From Paraburkholderia dioscoreae (GTDB taxonomy: Bacteria > Pseudomonadota > Gammaproteobacteria > Burkholderiales > Burkholderiaceae): a stretch of DNA of 64,000 nt. Every line of letters begins with the position of its first letter. Position 1 is the first letter of the stretch. A program made the translations under genes and the position numbers. This document shows positions 19,601 through 27,410 of this stretch, piece after piece. Below the pieces are notes generated by a model that saw only the letters and a program-made list of their open reading frames with translations, was not told where the DNA came from and searched no databases. The DNA is taken from positions 1,116,001 to 1,180,000 of the forward strand of contig NZ_LR699553.1 of the NCBI RefSeq assembly GCF_902459535.1, in the 5' to 3' direction.

Positions 19601-19891
19601 CTTGAACGTCACGGTCGTCGTCATGTTGCCGTCGCTGTTAGCCTGCGACTGCATGTACAGCATGTTTTCGACGCCGTTAATCTGCTCTTCGATTGGAGAG
19701 GCAACGGTTTCGGCAATGACCTTCGGATTCGCGCCAGGATACTGTGCGCGTACCACAACCGATGGCGGCACAACTTCCGGATATTCGGCCGTTGGCAATT
19801 TTGTCAGCGCGATGAAGCCCGCCAGCACAATCACCACCGACAGAACGGCCGCAAAGATTGGCCTGTCGATGAAAAATTTTGAGATGTTCAT
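16625..19891 (-). CDS. ceoB: RND efflux pump, MexF/CeoB/BpeF type
   Basis: 1088 residues, a complete HAE1-family proton-driven inner-membrane pump. The N-terminus (MNISKFFIDRPIFAAVLSVV) and QINGVENMLYM match the MexF branch. Charged residues of helix 4 appear in IVVDDAIVVVENVER. A hydrophilic tail of about 45 residues, rich in His, Gly and Asp (KHGNHPHIHG and following), extends past the last helix and is longer than in most members. In Burkholderia this pump confers chloramphenicol, trimethoprim and quinolone resistance. It is 18 bases after the adaptor gene. Confidence 0.92.
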   Translation of the reverse strand: MNISKFFIDRPIFAAVLSVVIVLAGFIALTKLPTAEYPEVVPPSVVVRAQYPGANPKVIAETVASPIEEQINGVENMLYMQSQANSDGNMTTTVTFKLGTDPDKAQQLVQNRVSQAMPRLPEDVQRLGVNTIKSSPTLTMGVNLVSPNGRYDLTYLRNYALINVKDRLAQVPGVGEVAMWGAGDYSMRVWLDPTKVARQNLTATDVVKAIREQNVQVAAGIVGGAPMTTNVPMQLSVNAQGRLKTEEEFRNIILKTSPDGAVTHLSDVARVEMGAAEYALRASLDGKPGVQLIIFQQPNANSLQISTDVRRITAELQKDMPEGVEAKIVYDPTQFVRESIDAVVHTLFEAIVLVVIVVIVFLQTWRASLIPLLAVPVSIVGTFSLMLAFGFTINALSLFGMVLAIGIVVDDAIVVVENVERNIAAGLTPLEASYEAMREVSGPIIAIALTLVAVFVPLAFMSGLTGQFYKQFAMTIAISTVISAFNSLTLSPALSALLLKDHHAPKDWLTRIMDRILGPFFNVFNKVFHRGSEAYGKGVGGIINRKAAMMVVYGVLLGGTFLFGKIVPGGFVPGQDKDYLVSILQLPPGASLDRTEKVVHEMGIIARKQPGVVHSPEFPGLNVTGLMNSSSSGLVFPVMSPSKERSKDESAAAIVGNLNKEYAGIKDAMIATFPPPPVSGLGTIGGFKLQIEDRGALGYEALNKAVQAFLAAAAKAPELGPSFSSYQINVPQLNVELDREKAKQLGVSVTDVFDTMQIYLGSLYVNDFNKFGRVYQVRAQADAPFRTSAESILQLKTRNAAGEMVPLSSLIKVTPTFGPETVIRYNGFLAADINGGPAPGYSSGQAMAAVERIAAQTLPRGIKFEWTDLTYQQILTGNAAFWVFPISVLLVFLVLAAMYESLTLPLAILLIVPMSILSALFGVWLTRGDNNIFTQIGLMVLVGLSAKNAILIVEFARELEIQGRTIVQAAIEACRLRLRPILMTSIAFIMGVIPLVVSTGAGSEMRRAMGIAVFFGMLGVTLFGLILTPVFYVILRKLSGGKQLTDKHGNHPHIHGPDDNDGGHGGSGGSTGPSAKPGAKAPEPAFQE

Positions 19892-19909
19892 GGTGACCTT
19901 CTCGCGTTG

Positions 19910-21085
19910 TTACGCTACGGATTTGGCAGCGTCGGCCATGTTGACCATGTGCGGGCTGACGGTGTCGCTCGGCTTGGCGTGCATCATGCCGTTCACGACG
20001 ATGCGCTCACCCGCCTTGAGTCCCGAGGTCACGACGCGAAGGTTGTCGTGCAAGGAGCCAAGCTGAACTTCCCGGTAGACGACCTTGTTCGTGCCATCCA
20101 CAACCAACACAAATTTCTTCGCCTGGTCGGTGCCCACGGCGGCATCGTCAATCAGAATGGCCGGATGCGGTTCGCCACCGCCAACCTTGACACGCGCGTA
20201 GAGACCCGGAACGAGTGCGCCGTCCGTGTTTTCGATAGTGGCGCGGACGCGGATGGTGCCGGATGACGTGTCGAGCCTGTTATCAACCGACGTAACCGCA
20301 CCTTTGCGCGAATATCCGTCTTCATTCGCAAGACCCAGCGACACCGGGACCTTGGTGTTGCGGTCGCGGCCCAGGTATTGCAGATACGTCTGCTCGTCTA
20401 CATCGAACGAGGCGTAAATCGGCGACACGGAAACCAGCGTCGTAAGCAAGGGCGCGCTTGCACCAATCGAAACAACGTTACCGACAGTCAGTTCCGCACG
20501 TGATACGCGGCCGGTCACCGGGGCGGTGATTTTGGTGTATCCGAGATTGACCTGTGCGGCCTCCAGGGCGGCTTCTGCAGCTTTCACACCTGCGGCAGCT
20601 TCGCGAGAGGCATTCTGCTTTTCGTCGTAGTCGCGCTTTGCGATGGCATTGTCGGCCAGCAGGCGGTCAGCTCGTGCAGCATCGGTCGACGTGTAAATCG
20701 CACGAGCCTTGGCTGCTGCAACCTGTGCCGCAGCGCGGTCGACTTCGGCCTGGTAGGGGCGCGGGTCAATCGTGAAAAGCGGGTCGCCTTTCTTCACCAG
20801 CGCGCCATCCTTGAAGTGAACGGCGACAATAGTGCCGGGAACGAGCGGGCGGACATCGACGTGGTCAATGGCTTCGAGACGGCCGGAATAGCTTTGCCAG
20901 TCCGTGATGGTCTGCGAGAGGACGGTCGCGACGTCCACCTGGGTAGCTGGTGGCGGCGCGTCAGCGGCCTGAGCTGCACTCACCGGACCTGATGTGGTCC
21001 CGTGGGTGAAGCCAATGCCGGCGACTGCGCCGACAACTGCCAGCGCACCGAGCGCGGCAGTAAGTCGTTTGTGATTGGTGAGCAT
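19910..21085 (-). CDS. ceoA: RND efflux periplasmic adaptor, MexE/CeoA type
   Basis: 391 residues with an N-terminal membrane anchor or signal, the lipoyl half-motifs around LVPGTIVAVHFKDGALVKKG and KITAPVTGRVSR, an alpha hairpin and a beta-barrel domain. It links the inner-membrane pump to the outer-membrane channel. AAGGAG precedes the ATG. The 194-base gap to llpE could hold an internal promoter. Confidence 0.9.
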   Translation of the reverse strand: MLTNHKRLTAALGALAVVGAVAGIGFTHGTTSGPVSAAQAADAPPPATQVDVATVLSQTITDWQSYSGRLEAIDHVDVRPLVPGTIVAVHFKDGALVKKGDPLFTIDPRPYQAEVDRAAAQVAAAKARAIYTSTDAARADRLLADNAIAKRDYDEKQNASREAAAGVKAAEAALEAAQVNLGYTKITAPVTGRVSRAELTVGNVVSIGASAPLLTTLVSVSPIYASFDVDEQTYLQYLGRDRNTKVPVSLGLANEDGYSRKGAVTSVDNRLDTSSGTIRVRATIENTDGALVPGLYARVKVGGGEPHPAILIDDAAVGTDQAKKFVLVVDGTNKVVYREVQLGSLHDNLRVVTSGLKAGERIVVNGMMHAKPSDTVSPHMVNMADAAKSVA

Positions 21086-21279
21086 GAGTAGTACTCCTTA
21101 TAGATGCAAAGTGGTCTGTAAAAACGTGACAGGTTTGAATTTCAGTTCATAACCGTCTCGGCCTTACATCCATCACTGGGTGTAGAGCGTTGACGGAAGT
21201 ATGGACTCCGTGTTTCTGGTTATAAAGTAGCGAACAGTGGTTTCTTTGTATCCGTCGGAGCGACAATATGGTCAGGCAA

Positions 21280-22212
21280 TCAATCGCGCGCGAGCCGCTT
21301 GCGCAGGAACTCGACAACATCGTTAAGCGCCGGCGCATGTGAGATGAGCTCACCATGGCAGACCCCGCCATGGCGCGTCATCTCAACGGGTACGCCCGCC
21401 GTAATAAGCTCCCGCGCATAGGTTTCGCCATCTCCCCGCACGAGGTCCTGTTCCGCAGTCGCTATCAACGTCGGGGGCAGGGTGCTAAGGCGTCGTGATT
21501 CGAGCGGCGCTGCATAAGGGTGGATACGGTGGTTTGCGCTTGGCAGGTACGCTCGGTACGAGCGCGCGCAATCCTCCGGGGCAAGGTCGTTCCTGCCAGA
21601 GCGCTGCCCCTCCACCAGTCGGGTCATGCTCGGGTCTAGCATTGGCGCGAGTAGTGCCTGGCCCGACAGGCGACGCACGCCCCGGTCGCGAGCGATGGCG
21701 GCAAGTCCCGTCGCGATGTTGCCTCCAGCGTCGTGTCCGACCGCGGCAATGCGGTTCGAGTCTGCGCGATACTCGCGAGCGCTATCCACTGCCCACTCGA
21801 GAGCCAGATGGGCGTCCTCGGTCGCGGCTGGAAACGGGAACTCTGGCGCGAGCGAATAACCCACGGCAATGACCCATGCCGGGATTCTTGCTGCAATGAG
21901 CGAGGCAGGCTTGCTAGCCTCGTTCAGTGAGCCCTTGACGAAGCCACCGCCGTGGAAATACAACACGATTGGCATACCGCTGTGAGCGCACGGATTGAAG
22001 CTGCGCAACATGATGTCTTGCGCATGCCCTGCAATCGTGATGTCCGAGATGTCCAGCCTGGCTTTCATCAAAGTGTCTGCGCTATGCGCCAAAGATAAAG
22101 GAGGTTTAAGCAGCCGGAATTTTGCATACATCCGGTAGCCAGATAAACATCTCACTTTCGATAAGACAATTCGGTCGTAGCGAATTGTGCTGTCAAAGAA
22201 CGCGCGCCACAT
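21280..22212 (-). CDS. llpE: LlpE-like alpha/beta hydrolase with Asp in the nucleophile position
   Basis: 310 residues from ATG 22212, which has GGAG at good spacing. It matches the hormone-sensitive-lipase family: HGGG at 87-90 for the oxyanion hole, a C-terminal AEQDLVRGDG with the acid and CHGEL with the His. The nucleophile elbow reads GHDAGG (159-164), so Asp161 replaces the usual Ser of GDSAGG. The DNA at 21738-21755 is unambiguous. Burkholderia efflux operons of this type carry a lipase-like gene, llpE, before the adaptor, hence the symbol. Whether it is a hydrolase with an Asp nucleophile or an inactive form is unknown. Confidence 0.75.
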   Translation of the reverse strand: MWRAFFDSTIRYDRIVLSKVRCLSGYRMYAKFRLLKPPLSLAHSADTLMKARLDISDITIAGHAQDIMLRSFNPCAHSGMPIVLYFHGGGFVKGSLNEASKPASLIAARIPAWVIAVGYSLAPEFPFPAATEDAHLALEWAVDSAREYRADSNRIAAVGHDAGGNIATGLAAIARDRGVRRLSGQALLAPMLDPSMTRLVEGQRSGRNDLAPEDCARSYRAYLPSANHRIHPYAAPLESRRLSTLPPTLIATAEQDLVRGDGETYARELITAGVPVEMTRHGGVCHGELISHAPALNDVVEFLRKRLARD

Positions 22213-22241
22213 GGCAACGCTCCGCGGCCTTGCCAGACCGC

Positions 22242-23270
22242 TTACATCGGCGCCATATCCCTGCTGCGCGCACCCGGTGCCCGCGCTGATTCCAGCACGT
22301 GACCCGCAGCGTTGGAGGCTTGGCGATGCTTGACGTATTGGGCAATACCGGACGGAAGCACGTTGTCAGCGCGAAGCAATTGACAGTTCTCAAACAGTTC
22401 GGCAACCCATTCGACGAACACTCGGACCTGTGGGGATAGGTGACGATTCTGTGGATATACCGCCGAAATCGGAAACGGGCTGGGTCGCCATTTCCCGAGC
22501 ACTTCAATTAGGGCGCCTGATTCCAGATGGGGCTGCGCAAGGAAGTGAGGCACCTGAATGAGCCCGAGGCCTCGCAATCCGCACTGGAGGTAAGCATCGC
22601 CATCATTGGCGGCGAGCTTCGAGCGCATGCGGACTTCGACAGGCTTGCTGTCGACGATGAAATCCATCTCCACAATGCGGCCGTTGCGACTGGAGAAATA
22701 GTTAACAGCGGTGTGCGTCTCTAACTCCGCGAGTGATGCCGGAGCGCCATTGCGGGCGATGTATTCGGGACTTGCTACGGTGACAAACTCCGATACGCCG
22801 ACCCGACGTGCAACAAGCGTGGAGTCCTGCATCGGGCCCATGCGGATGGCGCAGTCCACACTGTCCTGAATAAGGTCTACTGCCTTGTCTCCGACGCCGA
22901 GCATGAGGTCAATATCCGGGTATCGGGAGTGGAACTCATCCAGCGCTGGAACGACTAAAAGGCGTCCGATTGACCCCGGCATATCGACTTTGAGCTTGCC
23001 TCGCGGGGCGGACGCCCGTGAAAACGAGCTCTCGGAATCTTCGACCTCGGCGAGGATGCGCGAGCAGCGCTCATAGTAAGCGGCTCCGTCCGGAGTGAGG
23101 CTGATGCGGCGGGTCGTGCGATTGAGTAGCCTCACCTTCAGGTAGGCCTCAAGAGCCTGGATAATGGTCGTCACCGACGAACGCGTCATGTGCAGGGAGT
23201 CGGCAGCACCGGAAAAGCTGTTGGTGTCGACTACCCGCGTGAAGACCTGCATCGCTTGAAGTTTGTCCAT
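22242..23270 (-). CDS. LysR regulator of the efflux operon, CeoR/BpeT type
   Basis: 342 residues from ATG 23270 (a GTG lies nine bases upstream). The N-terminus MDKLQAMQVFTRVVDTNSFS and the helix-turn-helix AADSLHMTRSSVTTIIQALE match the BpeT/MexT-like branch. The C-terminal 30 residues extend beyond the effector domain. It lies upstream of llpE on the same strand with a 29-base gap, so it could be the first gene of the operon. BpeT-type regulators respond to chloramphenicol-like or salicylate-like molecules; the inducer here is not known. Confidence 0.85.
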   Translation of the reverse strand: MDKLQAMQVFTRVVDTNSFSGAADSLHMTRSSVTTIIQALEAYLKVRLLNRTTRRISLTPDGAAYYERCSRILAEVEDSESSFSRASAPRGKLKVDMPGSIGRLLVVPALDEFHSRYPDIDLMLGVGDKAVDLIQDSVDCAIRMGPMQDSTLVARRVGVSEFVTVASPEYIARNGAPASLAELETHTAVNYFSSRNGRIVEMDFIVDSKPVEVRMRSKLAANDGDAYLQCGLRGLGLIQVPHFLAQPHLESGALIEVLGKWRPSPFPISAVYPQNRHLSPQVRVFVEWVAELFENCQLLRADNVLPSGIAQYVKHRQASNAAGHVLESARAPGARSRDMAPM

Positions 23271-23321
23271 GATTCTCACTTAAGGCAATTACGCTGGGCG
23301 GCTTGTTCTGCGCCGCTGCAG

Positions 23322-24014
23322 TCATTCGGATGCGCCGGGTACGTCGCAGCGGGCTCGTCGCGATAGGCGCTCAATCTCGCTGGCGAGCTCTTCGATATAG
23401 GAGTCCTCCAGGCCGCACTCAAACAAAGCCTCGCGCAGCTTCAGCAGGTACTCGGTATTGCTTCCAAACTTTCCTGTTGCGGTGCCGATGAGCGGAGCGA
23501 CGGTTGCCACGCTTGAATCCGCCTCAAACTGTTCGCGACATTCATCTGCGACAAAGGCAAGTGCATGGGTCTCGGTACCGTCGCCCAGCGTTATGGATGC
23601 CCACGTTGGCCTGTAAGACCCAAGCACCATCTCCCGAATCCAGATGAGCCGAAGCTCTTGGTCCAGCATTGCGTCCGGTAACTTCAGCGCGACGCCGTTC
23701 GTGTGGCCGCCCGGCCGCAGCGCGAGCATGCGCCCCGGCCCATCGGGGCTCCCTCGACCTGCAACCATGCGCAGGCAAAAGCTTCGGTGCCAACCGTGCA
23801 ATGTTGCCGTCTGCCTTTTCTCGAACTCGACCATCGGGTTCCACATCAGGGAGCCGTAGGCGAAAATCCAAGTGTCATCCGCATCGGTCGGCCTCGCCTG
23901 CAGGGTTTCTGTGAGCGAACTGTGGATTCGCTCCAGGGTCCACAGGTTCGGCAGCGCCTCGAAATGTTCGAAGTACGCGCCTGAGCTAATCGCCTCTCTT
24001 GTCAACATCGCCAT
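23322..24014 (-). CDS. ChaC-like gamma-glutamylcyclotransferase
   Basis: 230 residues with the glutathione-specific ChaC marks: FAYGSLMWNP near residue 50, GRGSPDGPGRM, and RRATW-like SYRPTWASI. The enzyme splits glutathione to 5-oxoproline and Cys-Gly in the cytoplasm. AAGGTG lies before ATG 24014; a second in-frame ATG follows two codons later. It stands 50 bases before the efflux regulator gene on the same strand and could be co-transcribed with it. Confidence 0.88.
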   Translation of the reverse strand: MAMLTREAISSGAYFEHFEALPNLWTLERIHSSLTETLQARPTDADDTWIFAYGSLMWNPMVEFEKRQTATLHGWHRSFCLRMVAGRGSPDGPGRMLALRPGGHTNGVALKLPDAMLDQELRLIWIREMVLGSYRPTWASITLGDGTETHALAFVADECREQFEADSSVATVAPLIGTATGKFGSNTEYLLKLREALFECGLEDSYIEELASEIERLSRRARCDVPGASE

Positions 24015-24033
24015 TGCCCCGTCACCTTCTAAG

Positions 24034-24294
24034 TTGCTGGGGCAATGCGTTCCGGCGTTGCTGGCAAGCGCGTTTGCGATGGCAACCTGGTACGGTGTGA
24101 CAGCCTGGTCCGTGCGTAGCCTTCAGAAGGAAAAGACGGAACTCCAAGAAAGCGTCGCGTTGCTTGAGCAGCATGGGGGCCGGCTTGATGTCACGTCCTG
24201 CCGATTCAAGGATGGACACACGGAGCCTTGCATTCGGGTAGACGTTACCAACGAGTTCGTCGACGACTATCGGATTCCTGTCTGGCGAAAATAG
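24034..24294 (+). CDS. Possible small membrane protein
   Basis: Up to 86 residues from a TTG at 24034; the next ATG is 24079. No good ribosome site was found, so the start is uncertain. One hydrophobic helix (VPALLASAFAMATWYGVTAW) is followed by a short coiled-coil (LQKEKTELQESVALLEQ) and a hydrophilic end closing YRIPVWRK. The single-helix plus coiled-coil design recalls phage and plasmid inner-membrane helpers, but I recognise no family. Divergent from the ChaC gene. Confidence 0.4.
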   Translation: MLGQCVPALLASAFAMATWYGVTAWSVRSLQKEKTELQESVALLEQHGGRLDVTSCRFKDGHTEPCIRVDVTNEFVDDYRIPVWRK

Positions 24295-24432
24295 ACTCTT
24301 GCCGGGATTGGCAACGGGCCGAAACATCCGTCGCTTCGGCCCGATGCTGATGCAAGAGACTATCTATGCTCGCGATTCCAACTCAACGTGGGCGTGTGGC
24401 ATAGTTCCGGCATCTCGGCTACGGAGGCCAAA

Positions 24433-25170
24433 ATGGCAACTCTCGAATTACTGCAGGCAAAAATCAAGAAGCTGGAACAGCAAGCCGAAGCTCTCATCGC
24501 AAAGCAGTCGTCAGGCGTCATCGAAAAGATTCGCGAGTTGATGGCGAAGCACGGTCTGACGACCGCTGACATTGACGCGCACTCTGACGGCAAGCGGCGC
24601 GCCTCGAAGGCAGTTGCTAAGACCAAGAGCAATGGTAGCGCTGCTGCGGTCAAGTATCGCGACCCTAAGAGTGGTGCAACCTGGACCGGACACGGCCGGG
24701 CACCAAGTTGGATTGCAGCCGCGAAGAACCGAGACAAATTCTTGGTTGACGAAAGTGCGGCGACGGCGAAGCCGGCTCCTGTCACCAAAGCGAAGGCTGC
24801 TGGCAACTATGTCCCCGGGCAGCAGCCGGCGATGTACCTGGACCCAAAGTCGGGCGCGACTTGGAGTGGTCGCGGACGCGCTCCGGCTTGGCTTGCTAAC
24901 GTCAAAGACCGCAGCAAATTCCTGATTGCAGACGAGGCGTCGGTGGGTGCATCGGAAGCCGGCGCAATCAGCAGAGTGAGCAAGCCGAAGACTGCGGCAA
25001 AGAAGACCGCGGCAGCGAAGTCTCCGACTGCGAAGAAAGCGACTTCTGTTGTCGAGAATGTGGCTCCGAAGAAGAAGGTTGCAAGCAGAAAAGCGGCTTC
25101 GGTCAAAAGCGCTGCCGCAAAGGTCGAGGCCCCAGCAGTGCCGCATGCGTCAACAGAGGTGAGCGCATAG
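24433..25170 (+). CDS. H-NS-like nucleoid protein with two DNA-binding modules
   Basis: 245 residues from ATG 24433 with GGAGG upstream. Residues 1-50 form the coiled-coil oligomerisation part (ATLELLQAKIKKLEQQAEAL). Two copies of the C-terminal H-NS DNA-binding module follow: DPKSGATWTGHGRAPSW near residue 80 and DPKSGATWSGRGRAPAW near residue 138, each with a K-F ending (RDKFL, RSKFL). The last 80 residues are a Lys/Ala-rich tail like histone H1 (KKTAAAKSPTAKKA). H-NS proteins silence AT-rich foreign DNA. Usual H-NS-family proteins are 90-140 residues with one module, so this is an enlarged form. Confidence 0.85.
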   Translation: MATLELLQAKIKKLEQQAEALIAKQSSGVIEKIRELMAKHGLTTADIDAHSDGKRRASKAVAKTKSNGSAAAVKYRDPKSGATWTGHGRAPSWIAAAKNRDKFLVDESAATAKPAPVTKAKAAGNYVPGQQPAMYLDPKSGATWSGRGRAPAWLANVKDRSKFLIADEASVGASEAGAISRVSKPKTAAKKTAAAKSPTAKKATSVVENVAPKKKVASRKAASVKSAAAKVEAPAVPHASTEVSA

Positions 25171-25283
25171 TCGCCTAAGTAGCCGTCGAACAGCGAGCGG
25201 GGTCTTCCTCCCGCTCGCTTAAGTTAGCGGCATAGGTGCCGATATTCAGAGTGCCGTCTTTGCATTCAAACAGGAAAAATAAA

Positions 25284-25748
25284 ATGCGCACTCTGGTCTC
25301 CACGGTCGCCGCCGTGTCGGCGCTCGTCATCCTCTCTGGATGTTCGACGACTCAAAATGTCACTGCTGGGCCTCAGGTGAAGAACTCGCCGATGACTACG
25401 GCGTGCTTCACGGCACATGGCGGCAAGTCGGCTGATATGGACGCTGCAATCCAACGCAACCTGGAAAAGCACGGCGTGTCGGTGTCGGTTGCACCCGCGT
25501 GCGACAAAGCCGACATGAACGTCACCTACACGGACAGTTGGTTCTGGGACATCGTCATGTACCTGCGTTCTATGGATATTCGCTTTTACAAGGCGCCAAG
25601 CGGCGGCCTTATCGCGTCGGGGCACTGGAAAAACTCCGTGTTGCATCAGTTTCCAAATGCCGACGGCGTCGTCCAGGATTTGATGGACGACATGTTTAAG
25701 CAGAACGGCGAGCCCAGCGCTGTAAGAACTAAGGCAGCGGCTAACTAA
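25284..25748 (+). CDS. Periplasmic lipoprotein
   Basis: 154 residues from ATG 25284. A lipoprotein signal ends LSGC with Cys20. The mature part holds two further cysteines (ACFTAH and PACDK) and a YTDSWFWDIVMYLRSMDI segment; the remainder looks like a small alpha/beta sandwich of the type seen in Sbl/DUF4136-like lipoproteins. Function unknown. It stands alone downstream of the H-NS-like gene. Confidence 0.7.
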   Translation: MRTLVSTVAAVSALVILSGCSTTQNVTAGPQVKNSPMTTACFTAHGGKSADMDAAIQRNLEKHGVSVSVAPACDKADMNVTYTDSWFWDIVMYLRSMDIRFYKAPSGGLIASGHWKNSVLHQFPNADGVVQDLMDDMFKQNGEPSAVRTKAAAN

Positions 25749-25938
25749 AAGCAGAAGGACAGGTATGCCAAGGTTCGCTTCTTTGCCGCATTGACTCTTG
25801 GACTTTAGGCGGTCGGCCGGTCGGTGTCGGGCACGTTGCTATTTGCGCGGAGATTTTCATACCGACCGGGTGGACATGGGTGCTGTCAAATCGTGAAGAT
25901 GTGATTCGACTCGATAGTAAAAAATTGAAAGGACGGGC

Positions 25939-26470
25939 ATGCTTCTCTTCAATCTCCTCGAACAGTTGGAACCGAGTCTCAAGCCAAAGGACACGAAGAT
26001 TCATTTAGCACGATTCAATGGTAGCGAGCGTCCGATAAACGTCTTCATCGAAGGGCGGTTCGACGAGTGGCAATTGTGGCAAAGCCGGCGAAATTTTTCT
26101 CGTCAACCTGCGTAAGGCTGAGCTTGACATCGTTGTCACTCAGAATATCGAGTCCTGGCGCACAGCGCTGTCGAGCGTCAAAGGTATCTACCTCATCACC
26201 GACCGAAGCAACGGAAAGCTCTATGTGGGTAAGGCTGACGGCGAAAGCGGAATCTGGCAGCGTTGGTCCACATATGTCTCCAATGGCCACGGAAACAATG
26301 TGGCCCTCGTCAAGGAACTAGGTTCGGCGAGTCCGGAGCGGAAGGACGACTTCAGCTTATCGCTTTTGGAGATAGCGGACATCCAGTCGACAAGCGAGGA
26401 AATCGCAGGGCGGGAAAATCACTGGAAGGAGGTCTTGGGAACAAGGAACCACGGCTACAACCGAAACTAA
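25939..26470 (+). pseudogene. GIY-YIG nuclease gene with internal deletion and frameshift
   Basis: An N-terminal reading frame starts at ATG 25939 (AAAGGA upstream) and runs through FDEWQLWQSRRNF to a stop at 26113-26115. The GIY-YIG catalytic half continues in the next frame, through LDIVV, then GIYLITDRSNGKLYVGKADG and IWQRW, ending NHGYNRN at 26470. As I recall this family, about 90-100 residues lie between RRNF and LDIV; here only about ten remain. So the middle has been deleted and the frames no longer match. The nuclease half retains Tyr, Lys and Glu (IAGRENHW) expected for catalysis. Confidence 0.7.
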
Positions 26471-26581
26471 TGCTCCTCCGTAATGAGCGGCTTGCTCCAT
26501 GCGCCGCCTGTGTGATGTAGAAGAAAGCGCGCATGCCGCGCGAATTGCCCTGATGGACCAAAACGAGCAGCGACAGAAAAC

Positions 26582-27307
26582 ATGACCCAACGCCTCATCG
26601 ACCTCCGGGCAATGATTGAGTTCTACGACGAGAACGAGGATGCACGCGAGCATTCCAACGCCGTCAAGATGCTAGCGCACGAGGAGTTCGCCATCGCGCT
26701 TTTTTGCCATTACATGAAAGCAGACGGAAGAACAGCTGAACGCATTCCAGGTTCCTGCCTTCCCGTAACGGGTAAGACGGGCAAGAGGCTGGATGCATGG
26801 GTCAAGGTTGAGGACCCGGTCCATGGGCCTGTTTTCTACCAGACTGAGGTGAAATCGGCATCATTCCACGGGTATAGGAGTGGCAAGGCCATCCCTTGCG
26901 ATTCTGAGCCTTCCGAACTGCAAAAGCGCATGCGAAAAGAGTTCGACGCATGCTGGAACAAAGAAACAGGACGCTTTAACGATTTGGGCTTGGACAAGGT
27001 GCTGCATAAGATGCGCAGAAAGGAACTCGGCCCTAAGGGCGAGCAGGCGGAAATTCGACCGCTCGCCTGTCTGTGGGCTCCGATGCACCCGGAGTGGAAC
27101 ATGACAAGCTCCGCGCCGTTTTTCAAAGTGGACGGGGTCAAGGACGCGGAAGAATTCGGGAGCGTATGGATTTTCTCCGCTTCCGCGTGTCTGCGGCAGT
27201 ATCGTCACAACGACATCGAGGAACTCGTCCTGGATTTGCCGAAGCTGGCGAAAACGCAGAAATTCTTCGACGGAATTTACAGGCGACCGGAGGAAAAGGG
27301 GGCGTGA
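26582..27307 (+). CDS. Hypothetical protein, PD-(D/E)XK nuclease-like
   Basis: 241 residues. No family is recognised. A candidate nuclease core is visible: Glu in the first helix region (HEEFAIALF), LDAWVKVED with Asp near residue 70, and YQTEVKSAS near residue 92, which has the E-x-K of the PD-(D/E)XK fold. A C-terminal aromatic half (FGSVWIFSASACLRQYR) follows. There is only a weak ribosome site. It follows the broken GIY-YIG gene and precedes other defence-like genes, so a role against foreign DNA is plausible but is inference. Confidence 0.6.
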   Translation: MTQRLIDLRAMIEFYDENEDAREHSNAVKMLAHEEFAIALFCHYMKADGRTAERIPGSCLPVTGKTGKRLDAWVKVEDPVHGPVFYQTEVKSASFHGYRSGKAIPCDSEPSELQKRMRKEFDACWNKETGRFNDLGLDKVLHKMRRKELGPKGEQAEIRPLACLWAPMHPEWNMTSSAPFFKVDGVKDAEEFGSVWIFSASACLRQYRHNDIEELVLDLPKLAKTQKFFDGIYRRPEEKGA

Positions 27308-27410
27308 AACGCAGACGTAAAGGTTTGTCAGCCTTCAGATGCTAAAGAACCAGCGAGTCACTCCCGGCGTGGCTTTTCCAGAACGGTATATCGACCGTAA
27401 ATGATAAAAG

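Noticed and set aside
16700..19882. Several long plus-strand frames opposite the efflux pump gene
   Set aside because: They are antisense shadows of a complete RND pump; composition is Arg/His-rich and no ribosome sites are present.
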